This document shows positions 1 through 7,627 of a DNA stretch of 64,000 nucleotides, piece by piece. The position numbers and the translations under genes are program-made. Under the pieces are notes generated by a model. It was not told the origin of the DNA and searched no databases. It saw only the letters and a program-made list of their open reading frames with translations. The stretch lies in NCBI RefSeq assembly GCF_000312105.1, contig NZ_HE978637.1:62001-126000 (forward strand). Reading direction: 5' to 3'. Numbering within the stretch: the stretch's first letter is position 1; every line of letters begins with the position of its first letter. This DNA comes from Aeromicrobium massiliense JC14. GTDB taxonomy: Bacteria > Actinomycetota > Actinomycetes > Propionibacteriales > Nocardioidaceae.

Positions 1-161
1 AGCGGGAGCGGCGCGAGCGGCTGCGCCGGGCGGCCGCGCTGCTCGGCGACCTCGAGCCGTCCACGACCCGTGACGAGACGCCCGAGGGCTGGGGCGAGCG
101 GGGGGCGGGCTCGCGCGACGACGAGCTGCGCCGCGACGTCCCGCCCCACCACGGCGGCTAG
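1..161 (+). CDS. C-terminal end of a small hypothetical protein (5' truncated)
   Basis: An open frame enters from the left edge and ends in TAG at 159-161, giving about 52 residues. The tail is very charged and Arg/Glu-rich at its N-terminal side and ends in DVPPHHGG. I recall small uncharacterised actinobacterial proteins ending in a similar Arg-rich stretch followed by PPHxG near mscL, so this is probably the end of such a protein. The stop lies 2 bp from the convergent mscL stop. No function can be assigned from the visible part. Confidence 0.55.
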   Translation, partial: RERRERLRRAAALLGDLEPSTTRDETPEGWGERGAGSRDDELRRDVPPHHGG

Positions 162-162
162 C

Positions 163-612
163 TCAGGCCGGCGGGCCCGCGTGGCTGCCGGACGCCCCGG
201 TGGCGCCGCCCCCGGGGTTCTGGCCCGCGAGCAGGTCGCGGATCTCGCGCAGCAGCGCGACGTCCTCGGGCGTCACCTCGGCAGGCGCCTCGGCCTTCTT
301 GCCGCGGTCGCGCAGGTCGTTGATCTTCTTCATGGGCACGACGAGCACGAAGTAGATGACCGCCGCGGTGATCGCGAAGGTGATGAGGGCGCCGATCAGG
401 TCACCGAACCGCAGCGTCGTGTCCGGGTTGTCCTCGAAGATCGTGTACGACCAGCCCGGGCCGCTCTTGCCGCCGACCGTGGCCAGGATCGGGTTGACGA
501 TGTACTCGGTGAACGCAGCCACCAGCGCCGTGAACGCGGTGCCGATCGCCACCGCGACGGCCAGGTCGACCAGGTTGCCGCGGAACAGGAAGTCCTTGAA
601 GCCCTTCAGCAT
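163..612 (-). CDS. mscL: Large-conductance mechanosensitive channel MscL
   Basis: Homopentameric inner-membrane channel that opens under membrane tension to release solutes during hypo-osmotic shock. The 149-residue protein starts MLKGFKDFLFRGN, the amphipathic N-terminal helix typical of MscL. TM1 follows at about residues 14-40 (LVDLAVAVAIG), then a periplasmic loop, TM2 at about 75-97 (FAITAAVIYFVLV), and a basic/acidic cytoplasmic bundle with LLREIRDLL. An upstream in-frame ATG at 645 exists, but the ATG at 612 is preceded by a GAGGGGG Shine-Dalgarno and begins the conserved sequence. Monocistronic; its stop nearly abuts the convergent left-edge gene. Confidence 0.97.
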   Translation of the reverse strand: MLKGFKDFLFRGNLVDLAVAVAIGTAFTALVAAFTEYIVNPILATVGGKSGPGWSYTIFEDNPDTTLRFGDLIGALITFAITAAVIYFVLVVPMKKINDLRDRGKKAEAPAEVTPEDVALLREIRDLLAGQNPGGGATGASGSHAGPPA

Positions 613-658
613 GGTGCCCCCTCGTGAGTCGGACGGTCGGCTCACGCTAGCGCGGGCC

Positions 659-1240
659 TCAGCCGACGGCGAGCAGCGACAGGGGTCCGCGCAGCGACGC
701 CGAGCTGATCGACAGCGCGGTGGCCTCGTCGACGCCGAGGCCGACGACGACCGCGCCGTCGCGCGGCGGCGGGAGCGAGACGATGCGTGCCTCGCGTGTC
801 ACCACCCGGGAGCCGGCCTCGCCGTGCGGGTCGCTGGCCACCACGACGGCCTCGTCGCCCACGCCCAGCGCCGCGAGCGACTCGGGGTCGGCCACGCGCA
901 CGGTGGCCAGCACGGTGCCGTCGCCGAGCGCCTCGAGCAGGTCGGGGCCGGCGAGCCGGACGTCGGTGAACGGCTCGCCCGCCCGCATCGGGGCGGCGAC
1001 GGTGCGCCCCACCAGGTCGCCGGCGTCGACCGTGCGGCTGGGTGCTCGCGCGACGACGGCCGTGCGCAGGTCGGAGCGGCTGAGCACGTGGCCGCTGGGC
1101 AGGTCGTCCGCGGCCACGACCACGCGGTCGCCGGGCGGGTCGGCGCCGAGCTCGGCGAGTGCCAGCCAGACGGCCAGGGCGACGCAGAGGGCCGAGAGGG
1201 CCCGGCGGTGACGCAGGACGAGACGGGAGACGCGGCGCAT
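659..1240 (-). CDS. SAF domain membrane protein (CpaB/RcpC-like)
   Basis: 193 residues with a basic N-terminus and one membrane anchor (about residues 14-30, ALCVALAVWLALAEL). A SAF domain follows (VVVAADDLPSGHVLSRSDL, about 40-60), then an RcpC/CpaB-like region. SAF proteins of this type resemble Flp pilus assembly CpaB, which sits at the outer face of the membrane, but no other pilus gene is nearby, so its role is unclear. A -10-like TAGCGT (read on the minus strand, 1252-1247) ends 6 nt before the ATG, suggesting a leaderless mRNA. Confidence 0.8.
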   Translation of the reverse strand: MRRVSRLVLRHRRALSALCVALAVWLALAELGADPPGDRVVVAADDLPSGHVLSRSDLRTAVVARAPSRTVDAGDLVGRTVAAPMRAGEPFTDVRLAGPDLLEALGDGTVLATVRVADPESLAALGVGDEAVVVASDPHGEAGSRVVTREARIVSLPPPRDGAVVVGLGVDEATALSISSASLRGPLSLLAVG

Positions 1241-1293
1241 GCCGCGACGCTACGAGCGGCGCGCCGTCCGGCGTCCGCGCGCGTCCACAGGCC

Positions 1294-1599
1294 TCAGGCC
1301 GCGGAGCCGCCGGTCGAGGACGAGGACGTCGACGAGGACGTGGACGAGGAGCCCGAGTCCGAGGAGGTGCTCGTGGACGACGCCGAGGAGGACGAGCTGG
1401 TGTCCGACGACGTGGTCGACGACGAGCGGCTGTCGGTCTTGTAGAAGCCCGAGCCCTTGAACACCACGCCGACGGCGTTGAACACCTTGCGCAGCCGGCC
1501 CTGGCACCGCGGGCACTCGGTGAGGGACGGATCGCTGAAGCTCTGCTGGACCTCGAGGGCCTCGCCGCACTCGGTGCACTGGTACTGGTACGTGGGCAC
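1294..1599 (-). CDS. FmdB-family zinc-ribbon protein
   Basis: 101 residues. The N-terminal 50 form the FmdB/CxxC zinc ribbon: MPTYQYQCTECG at the start, then CPRC near residue 34, giving four zinc-ligand cysteines. The last half is a low-complexity run of Ser, Thr and Asp with a few Gly. In actinobacteria this gene often lies beside the 5-formyltetrahydrofolate cyclo-ligase and mscL, as here. FmdB proteins are predicted regulators or metal-binding proteins without a settled function. A good Shine-Dalgarno (AGGAG) precedes the ATG. Confidence 0.88.
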   Translation of the reverse strand: MPTYQYQCTECGEALEVQQSFSDPSLTECPRCQGRLRKVFNAVGVVFKGSGFYKTDSRSSSTTSSDTSSSSSASSTSTSSDSGSSSTSSSTSSSSTGGSAA

Positions 1600-1685
1600 G
1601 GACGTCTCCTGGGGAAAGGGCGGGGGTTGCGGCGCCCAGGATACTCTGGGCGGACACGGCCCCGACCTCCAGGAGACCTGCGCTC

Positions 1686-3044
1686 GTGACCGAGTGGCTA
1701 CTACTCGCCCTCGCCTTCCTGCTCGTCCTCGCCTGCGGAGTGTTCGTCGCCGCCGAGTTCTCGTTCGTGACGGTCGACCGCGCCAGCGTCGAGCGGGCCG
1801 CCGAGTCCGGCGACCGCGGTGCGGCCGGCACCCTCGTCGCTCTGCGGTCGCTCTCGACCCAGCTCAGCGGCGCCCAGCTCGGCATCACCATCACCAACCT
1901 GGCCATCGGCTACCTGGCCGAGCCGGCGATCGGCCAGCTCGTCCGCGGACCGCTCGGCGACGCCGGGCTCGAGGACGGCGCGCTCAGCGCCGCGTCCTAC
2001 GCGATCGCCCTGGCGCTCAGCACGTTCGTGACGATGCTGCTGGGCGAGCTCATCCCCAAGAACCTCGCGCTCGCCGTGCCGATGCGCACCGCGTCCGCGA
2101 CCCAGGCGGCCCAGCGCGCGTTCACCAAGGCGATGGCCTGGCCGATCCGTGGACTCAACGGGGTCGCCAACGCCACGCTGCGCCGCATGGGCGTCGAGCC
2201 GCAGGAGGAGCTGCGCTCGGCGCGCTCGCCGTTGGAGCTGCGCTCGCTGGTGCTGCGCTCGGCCGCCGACGGCTCCCTCGAGAGCCCCACCGCGCAGCTG
2301 GTGGCCCGCAGCATCGCGTTCGGCGACCGCACCGCCGCCGACGTGCGCACCCCGCGCGTCCGCGTCCACTTCCTGGAGGACCGCGACACCGCCGCCGACC
2401 TGGTCGAGGCGGCCCGGCAGACCGGCCACTCGCGCTTCCCGGTCATAGGCCGCACGCCCGACGACGTCCTGGGCGTCGTGCACGTCAAGGACGCGTTCCG
2501 CATCGACGCCGACCGCCGGCGCTCCGTGCGGCTGGCCGAGATCGCCGAGCCGGCGACCCGCGTGCCGGACTCGATCGAGCTCGACCCGCTGCTCAACGTG
2601 CTGCGCGAGTCGGGCATGCAGATGGCCGTCGTGGTCGACGAGTACGGCGGCAACGACGGTGTCGTGACGCTGGAGGACCTGGTCGAGGAGATCGTCGGCG
2701 ACATCGCCGACGAGCACGACCGGATGGTCGCCCGCAGCCGCCACCGGCCCGACGGTCGGTGGACGCTCTCGGGCATGCTGCGGCCCGACGAGGTGCGCGA
2801 GCAGACCGGCGTCGCGGTGCCCGAGAGCGACGAGTACGAGACGATCGCCGGCTACGTCACCCAGCAGCTGGGCCGCCTGGCCGAGCGCGGCGACGTCCTG
2901 GAGGTCGAGCTCGACGGCGTCGCCGACGGCCTCAAGCGCCGGGTCGTGGTCACGCTCACCGTCGACCGCATGGAGGGCCGCCGCATCGACCGGGTCTCGA
3001 TGACCACCCGCACGCGTGACGACGAGGAGGGCGAGGACCGATGA
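1686..3044 (+). CDS. CNNM/CBS/CorC-domain membrane protein (hemolysin C family), first copy
   Basis: 452 residues. The order is an N-terminal CNNM transmembrane domain (DUF21; four hydrophobic segments between about residues 3 and 140), a CBS-domain pair (about 210-330, with DRDTAADLVEAARQTGHSRF and EYGGNDGVVTLEDLVEEIVG), and a C-terminal transporter-associated CorC_HlyC domain. Relatives act in Mg2+/Co2+ transport or efflux. Starts at GTG after an AGGAG Shine-Dalgarno. Its stop overlaps the next start (ATGA at 3041-3044), so the two paralogues form a translationally coupled pair. Confidence 0.92.
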   Translation: MTEWLLLALAFLLVLACGVFVAAEFSFVTVDRASVERAAESGDRGAAGTLVALRSLSTQLSGAQLGITITNLAIGYLAEPAIGQLVRGPLGDAGLEDGALSAASYAIALALSTFVTMLLGELIPKNLALAVPMRTASATQAAQRAFTKAMAWPIRGLNGVANATLRRMGVEPQEELRSARSPLELRSLVLRSAADGSLESPTAQLVARSIAFGDRTAADVRTPRVRVHFLEDRDTAADLVEAARQTGHSRFPVIGRTPDDVLGVVHVKDAFRIDADRRRSVRLAEIAEPATRVPDSIELDPLLNVLRESGMQMAVVVDEYGGNDGVVTLEDLVEEIVGDIADEHDRMVARSRHRPDGRWTLSGMLRPDEVREQTGVAVPESDEYETIAGYVTQQLGRLAERGDVLEVELDGVADGLKRRVVVTLTVDRMEGRRIDRVSMTTRTRDDEEGEDR

Positions 3045-4090
3045 GCCCCGTCTTCAGCCTGTCGCTGACCCTCGTGCTGCTCGCGCTCAACGCGGTCTTC
3101 GTGGCCTCGGAGTTCGCGCTCATCTCGGCCCGTCGCGACCAGCTCGAGCTGCGCGTCGCTGCCGGCTCGCGGCCGGCCGCGCTCGCGCTCAAGGCGGTCG
3201 AGAACGTCACGTCCGCCATGGCCGCGGCCCAGCTGGGCATCACGATCTGCTCGATCGGCCTGGGCGCCGTGAGCGAGCCGGCCATCGCGCACCTCATCGA
3301 GCCCGGCTTCGAGGCGCTGGGCGTCCCGCACGGGCTCGTGCACCCGGTCGCGTTCACGATCGCGCTGGCGCTCGTGGTGTTCCTGCACGTCGTCTACGGC
3401 GAGATGGTGCCCAAGAACCTGGCGCTCGTCGGACCGGAGCGGGCCTCTCTCGTGCTCGGCCCGGTGATGCTGGTCTTCGTCGCCGTGCTGCGCCCGTTCG
3501 TCTGGCTGCTCAACGGCCTCGCCAACGGCTTCCTGCGCCTGGTCGGCATCGAGCCGCGCGACGAGGTGGCGTCCACCTACAGCCACGACGAGGTGGCCGG
3601 CCTGGTCGAGGAGTCGCGCCGCGAGGGCCTGCTCGACGAGGACGAGTACGGCCTGGTGTCCGGCGCGCTCGACTTCACCGCCGGCCGCGTGGAGCAGGTG
3701 CTGCTGCCCAGCGACACGCTCGTCACGATCCCGCCCGCGGCGACCCCGGCCGACGTCGAGGACGCCTGCGGCCGCACCGGGTTCTCCCGGTTCCCGGTCG
3801 CCGACGCCGGGGGAGACCTGGTCGGCTACCTGCACATCAAGGACGTCCTGGACGCCGGCGACACGTCGCGCGAGCTGCCGGTGCCCGAGAAGTGGGTGCG
3901 GCCGCTGGCCACCGTCGCCGCCGGCTCGGGGCTGTACGAGTCGCTGCGCACGATGCAGTCGCGCGGCGCGCACATGGCCCGCGTGGCTTCCCCCGAGGGC
4001 GTCGTCATGGGCGTCGTCATGCTCGAGGACGTGCTGGAGGAGCTGGTCGGCGAGATCCGCGACTCCGCCCGCGAGCGCCCCGCCCGCTGA
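3041..4090 (+). CDS. CNNM/CBS membrane protein, second copy lacking the CorC tail
   Basis: 349 residues, paralogous to the upstream gene. CNNM membrane domain at about residues 1-165, followed by a CBS pair (GRTGFSRFPVADAGG near 240 and EGVVMGVVMLEDVLEELVG near 325). It ends soon after the CBS pair, so it lacks the C-terminal CorC_HlyC domain of its partner. The tandem long/short arrangement is common in actinobacteria and suggests a hetero-oligomeric divalent-cation transporter or regulator; this is inference. The start overlaps the upstream stop (ATGA). Confidence 0.9.
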   Translation: MSPVFSLSLTLVLLALNAVFVASEFALISARRDQLELRVAAGSRPAALALKAVENVTSAMAAAQLGITICSIGLGAVSEPAIAHLIEPGFEALGVPHGLVHPVAFTIALALVVFLHVVYGEMVPKNLALVGPERASLVLGPVMLVFVAVLRPFVWLLNGLANGFLRLVGIEPRDEVASTYSHDEVAGLVEESRREGLLDEDEYGLVSGALDFTAGRVEQVLLPSDTLVTIPPAATPADVEDACGRTGFSRFPVADAGGDLVGYLHIKDVLDAGDTSRELPVPEKWVRPLATVAAGSGLYESLRTMQSRGAHMARVASPEGVVMGVVMLEDVLEELVGEIRDSARERPAR

Positions 4091-4098
4091 CGAGCGTC

Positions 4099-4218
4099 CC
4101 TCACCCGGCGCTCGCGCTGCCGAGATGTGGACGCGAACGCACCTCGATCCGGTCGATCGTGGTGCGTATGCGTCCACATCTCGGGGGAGCCGGGCTCGGG
4201 GAAGCGGCCGTCGTGAGG
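4099..4218. repeat. Intergenic hairpin repeat, copy 1
   Basis: Long imperfect palindrome between convergent genes. The left arm begins CGAGATGTGGACGC (4121-4134) and the right arm ends GCGTCCACATCTCG (4170-4183); the 29-bp arms have 3 mismatches. Outer flanks begin CCTCAC (4099) and end GTGAGG (4213-4218), and the right flank contains GGGGGAGCCGGGCTCGGG. The same element recurs at 27818 and 48761. It could act as a bidirectional terminator for the CBS-protein operon and the folate gene. Confidence 0.85.
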
Positions 4219-4222
4219 TGGG

Positions 4223-4786
4223 TCAGGACAGGACGCGGTGGACGCCGTCGGGCGTCGCCACGAGGTTCACCGGCACGTCGTGCGGCTCGGCGGGCACCGC
4301 GTCGAGCAGCTCATCGGTGAACACCAGCGCGCACAGCGGCACGTCCAGCCCGGCGAGCGCCCGGTCGTAGTAGCCCGCGCCGCGGCCCAGCCGGCGTCCG
4401 TGCACGTCGGCGGCCAGCGCCGGCACCAGCACCACGTCGCAGGACGCGAGGGCGTCGGGGCCGACCGGCTCGCCGGACGGCTGCGGGACGCCGAGCGTCG
4501 ACGGCAGCAGCGGAGCGCCCGGCTCGTGCACGACCCAGTCGAGCGTCCGGTCGGGCCGGCTCAGCGGGAGCAGCACCTCGGTGCCGCGGTCGGCGAGGGC
4601 GTCCAGCAGCGGGCCGGTGCCCGGCTCCGTGGGCAGCGAGAGGTAGGCCGCGACGCGTCGGGCGCGGGCCACGACCGGCTCGGCGAGCAGGTGCGCGGCG
4701 ATCGCCTCGGCCGCCTCCGACCGCGCCGCGTCGCTGCGGGCCGCCCGGTGCGAAAGCGCTTGGGCTCTTACGTCCTGCTTGTCCAC
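4223..4786 (-). CDS. 5-formyltetrahydrofolate cyclo-ligase
   Basis: ATP-dependent conversion of 5-formyl-THF to 5,10-methenyl-THF, salvaging the inhibitory folate by-product of serine hydroxymethyltransferase. The 187-residue length fits the family. The signature VHGRRLGRGAGYYDRAL lies near residue 133, with the substrate-binding region SLPTEPGTG near 50. It starts at GTG 4786; a TAGCGT -10 on the minus strand (4799-4794) ends 7 nt before it, so the mRNA is probably leaderless. Divergent from the UDPGP gene with only 25 bp between starts. Confidence 0.93.
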   Translation of the reverse strand: MDKQDVRAQALSHRAARSDAARSEAAEAIAAHLLAEPVVARARRVAAYLSLPTEPGTGPLLDALADRGTEVLLPLSRPDRTLDWVVHEPGAPLLPSTLGVPQPSGEPVGPDALASCDVVLVPALAADVHGRRLGRGAGYYDRALAGLDVPLCALVFTDELLDAVPAEPHDVPVNLVATPDGVHRVLS

Positions 4787-4793
4787 GGGATCG

Positions 4794-4803
4794 ACGCTAG
4801 CCT
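4794..4803. promoter_or_regulatory. Back-to-back -10 elements of two divergent leaderless promoters
   Basis: ACGCTAGCCT contains TAGCCT reading right (4798-4803, 8 nt before ATG 4812) and TAGCGT reading left (4799-4794, 7 nt before GTG 4786). The two hexamers share TA/AT at the central CTAG. RNA polymerase could occupy only one direction at a time. Confidence 0.6.
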
Positions 4804-4811
4804 GATTCGCG

Positions 4812-6185
4812 ATGAACGGACTCGAGGCAGCTCAGCGCAAGATGCGGGACGCGGGGATCGCGGACCTGGCGATCGACGTGTTCTCCGACTTCTACGGCAA
4901 GCTCGCGGCGGGGGAGACCGGGATGATCCCCGAGGTGGACGTCGATCCGCTCGACGGGGTCGACCGCGCCGCCGACCTGGAGGTGTCGCTGGAGGACCAA
5001 CGGGCCGCCGCCGACGTCACCGCGGTGATCAAGCTCAACGGCGGCCTCGGCACGTCCATGGGCATGGACCGGGCCAAGTCGCTGCTGGACGTCCGCGAGG
5101 GACGCTCGTTCCTGGACCTCATCGTCGCCCAGGTGCGCGGCGTGCGTGAGGAGCTGGGCGTCCGGCTGCCGCTCGTGTTCATGAACAGCTTCCGCACCAG
5201 CGACGACACCCGCGCGGTGCTCGAGCGCTACCCCGACCTCGCGGTCGGCGACCTGCCGCTGGAGTTCCTGCAGAACCGCGAGCCCAAGCTGCTCGAGGAC
5301 GACCTGACGCCGGTCGAGTGGGACGACGAGTCGCTCACCTGGTGCCCGCCGGGCCACGGCGACCTCTACACGGCGCTGGCCACCTCCGGCGTCCTGGACA
5401 CCCTGCTCGAGCAGGGCTTCCGCTACGCCACGATCTCCAACTCCGACAACCTCGGCGCCTCGCCCGACCCGGCGATGATGGGCTGGTTCGCCGCGTCCGG
5501 CGCCCCGTACGCCGCCGAGGTCTGCCTGCGCACGCCGGCCGACGTCAAGGGCGGCCACCTCGTGGTCCGCAAGAGCGACGGGCGCCTGGTGCTGCGCGAG
5601 ACGGCGCAGACGCCCGACGAGGACGCCGACGCCGCCGCCGACATGCAGCGGCACCGCTACTTCCACACCAACAACCTGTGGTTCGACCTGCAGGCGCTCA
5701 AGGCCCGGCTCGAGGAGCGCGGCGGCGTGATGGGTCTGCCGCTCATCCGCAACGTCAAGAACGTCGACCCGCGCGACCCGAGCTCGCCCAAGGTCGTGCA
5801 GATCGAGAGCGCCATGGGCGCCGCGGTCGAGGTGTTCGACGGGGCGACCGCCATCGAGGTGCCGCGCTCCCGCTTCCTGCCGGTCAAGACGACCAACGAC
5901 CTGGCCCTGCTGCGCTCGGACGTCTACGACGTCGCCGACACCGGCCACGTCAGCGCGGCCGTCGACGAGGTGCCCCTGGTGCGACTGGAGAAGACGTACT
6001 TCGGCACGATCGACGCCTTCGAGCAGCGCCTCCCCCAGGTGCCGTCGCTGCGTGAGGCGCGGTCGCTGACCGTGCGCGGCGACTGGACGTTCGGGTCCGG
6101 CGTCCGCGTCGTCGGCGACGTCGAGCTGGCCGACACCGGCTCGGCCGAGCGCGTCGCCGACGGCGAGGTTCTGACGGGCGACTAG
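4812..6185 (+). CDS. UTP--glucose-1-phosphate uridylyltransferase (UDPGP family)
   Basis: Makes UDP-glucose from UTP and glucose-1-phosphate for glycolipids and cell-wall sugars. The 457 residues match the eukaryote-type UDPGP (Pfam UDPGP) family rather than bacterial GalU of about 300 residues. The nucleotide-binding motif is KLNGGLGTSMGMDRAKS near residue 75, with SNSDNLG near 215 and a HTNNLW/K region downstream. Predicted cytosolic. A -10-like TAGCCT lies 8 nt before the ATG. In actinobacteria this gene sits directly before moeA/glp, as here. Confidence 0.93.
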   Translation: MNGLEAAQRKMRDAGIADLAIDVFSDFYGKLAAGETGMIPEVDVDPLDGVDRAADLEVSLEDQRAAADVTAVIKLNGGLGTSMGMDRAKSLLDVREGRSFLDLIVAQVRGVREELGVRLPLVFMNSFRTSDDTRAVLERYPDLAVGDLPLEFLQNREPKLLEDDLTPVEWDDESLTWCPPGHGDLYTALATSGVLDTLLEQGFRYATISNSDNLGASPDPAMMGWFAASGAPYAAEVCLRTPADVKGGHLVVRKSDGRLVLRETAQTPDEDADAAADMQRHRYFHTNNLWFDLQALKARLEERGGVMGLPLIRNVKNVDPRDPSSPKVVQIESAMGAAVEVFDGATAIEVPRSRFLPVKTTNDLALLRSDVYDVADTGHVSAAVDEVPLVRLEKTYFGTIDAFEQRLPQVPSLREARSLTVRGDWTFGSGVRVVGDVELADTGSAERVADGEVLTGD

Positions 6186-6195
6186 GCTGCCCACC

Positions 6196-7533
6196 ATGTC
6201 CTCGGACGACGAAGTCACCGGCACCGCGCCCACCAGCGGCGCTCAGCCAGCGACCGCGGGGGCCGACGCCGGACCCCGCAGGCGGCCGCGGCCCGCGAGC
6301 ATCCCCGACGGCGTCCTGACCGTCGAGGACCACCTCGAGCTGATCCTGCGCGGCACCGGACCGCTGGAGCCCTACGACCAGCCGCTGGTCGACTCGCTCG
6401 GCCTGCCCCTGGTGGAGGACTTCGTGGCCGGCCACGACCTCCCGCGCTTCGACAACGCGGCCATGGACGGGTACGCCGTGCGGGCCGAGGACATCGCCTC
6501 GGCCTCCGCCCACGCGCCGGTCGTCCTGCCCGTCGTCGGGTCGGTCGCCGCCGGTTCGGGCAAGCCGTTCGCGATCAGCGCCGGCACCGCGGCCAAGATC
6601 ATGACCGGGGCTGCCATCCCGCGTGGCGCCGACACGGTCGTGCCCTACGAGCTCACCGACCGCGGCACCCAGCGTGTGTCCATCACCCGGGCGCTCGACT
6701 CCGGCGCCAACGTGCGCTGGCACGGCGACGACGTCACCAACGGCGAGACCGTGCTGCCGGCGGGCACCGTGCTCGGCCCGCGCGAGATCGGCCTGCTGGC
6801 CTCGCTGGGCGCCGGACGTGTGCCGGTGCGCCCGCGGCCGCGCGTCGTCATCATCTCCACCGGCAACGAGCTGCGCGAGGCCGGGCAGCACCTCGAGCAC
6901 GACTCGATCTACGACGGCAACAGCCACATGATCGCCGCGGCCGTGCGCGCTGCCGGCGCGATCGCCTACCGCGTGGGCTCGGTCGACGACGACCCCAAGG
7001 CGTTCCGCCGGCTGCTGTCGGACCAGCTCGTCCGAGCCGACCTCGTGGTCACCACCGGCGGCATCAGCCAGGGCGACCACGACGTGGTCAAGGCCGCGCT
7101 CACCGGCATGGACGACATGCAGTTCCACCCGGTCGCGATGCAGCCCGGACGCCCGCAGGGCTTCGGCCGGGTCTTCGACGAGGGCACCCCGCTCATCGCG
7201 CTGCCCGGCAACGGCGTCTCGGCGTACGTCTCGTTCGAGGTGTTCGTGCTGCCGGCCATCCGCCGGCTCATGGGACTCACCCCCTACCGCCGCCCGATGG
7301 TGCACGCCGTGCTCGCGTCCGACCTCACGTCGCCGCCGGGCAAGCGCCAGTACGTCCGCGGGTTCTTCGAGGTCACGCACCGCGGCGCCAAGGTGACGCC
7401 GGTCGGCGGCCGCGGGTCGCACCAGGTCGGCGGGCTCGCCCAGGCCAACGCGCTCATCGTCGTCGGCGAGGACGAGACCGCCCTCAACCTCGGCGACACC
7501 GTGCGCACCCTCGTGCTCGACCGGCAGTTCTGA
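6196..7533 (+). CDS. glp: MoeA-like molybdotransferase, probable gephyrin-like division protein Glp
   Basis: 445 residues with an N-terminal low-complexity extension of about 35, then MoeA domains. Motifs: DNAAMDGYAV near residue 90, TGGISQGDHD near 290, and LPGNGVSAYVSF near 335. Classical MoeA has KPGKP and PGNPVS; here the matching sites read MQPGRPQG and PGNGVS, the former like actinobacterial Glp. MoeA inserts molybdate into molybdopterin-AMP; Glp of corynebacteria instead binds FtsZ and the membrane receptor GlpR. A glpR homologue 1.8 kb downstream and the position after UDPGP favour Glp, but flanking moaC/mogA leave a cofactor role possible. TAGGCT (6183-6188) lies 7 nt before ATG and overlaps the upstream stop. 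Confidence 0.85.
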   Translation: MSSDDEVTGTAPTSGAQPATAGADAGPRRRPRPASIPDGVLTVEDHLELILRGTGPLEPYDQPLVDSLGLPLVEDFVAGHDLPRFDNAAMDGYAVRAEDIASASAHAPVVLPVVGSVAAGSGKPFAISAGTAAKIMTGAAIPRGADTVVPYELTDRGTQRVSITRALDSGANVRWHGDDVTNGETVLPAGTVLGPREIGLLASLGAGRVPVRPRPRVVIISTGNELREAGQHLEHDSIYDGNSHMIAAAVRAAGAIAYRVGSVDDDPKAFRRLLSDQLVRADLVVTTGGISQGDHDVVKAALTGMDDMQFHPVAMQPGRPQGFGRVFDEGTPLIALPGNGVSAYVSFEVFVLPAIRRLMGLTPYRRPMVHAVLASDLTSPPGKRQYVRGFFEVTHRGAKVTPVGGRGSHQVGGLAQANALIVVGEDETALNLGDTVRTLVLDRQF

Positions 7534-7543
7534 GGCGCCGGCC

Positions 7544-7627
7544 ATGACCGAGCGCAGCGAGGGAATCGTCCGGGGTGTCATGGGCGGGCCTCCGTATCGT
7601 GCGTCCTTCACGGAGGTCCGGCCATGA
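7544..7627 (+). CDS. Possible 27-codon leader ORF coupled to moaC
   Basis: ATG 7544 opens a 27-codon frame beginning MTERSEGIVRG and ending at TGA 7625-7627, which overlaps the moaC ATG as ATGA. It covers most of the gap between glp and moaC. A hairpin within it (7587-7595 pairing with 7610-7618) contains the moaC Shine-Dalgarno. The peptide resembles nothing I recognise, so this is either a translated leader coupling moaC expression or a chance frame. Confidence 0.35.
   Translation: MTERSEGIVRGVMGGPPYRASFTEVRP
7587..7618 (+). promoter_or_regulatory. Hairpin covering the moaC ribosome binding site
   Basis: CCTCCGT (7589-7595) pairs perfectly with ACGGAGG (7610-7616), extended by one GU and one GC pair, with a 14-nt loop. 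The 3' arm contains GGAGG, the only evident Shine-Dalgarno of moaC (ATG 7624). Folding would hide the site. It could respond to upstream translation or to an effector. Confidence 0.5.

Noticed and set aside
7550-7561. 12-mer GAGCGCAGCGAG shared by 7550-7561 and 19219-19230 as a mobile repeat
   Set aside because: Both copies encode or could encode a short T/S-E-R-S-E peptide near a start codon; two short GC-rich copies are too weak to call a repeat family, though similar stretches are common in actinobacteria.
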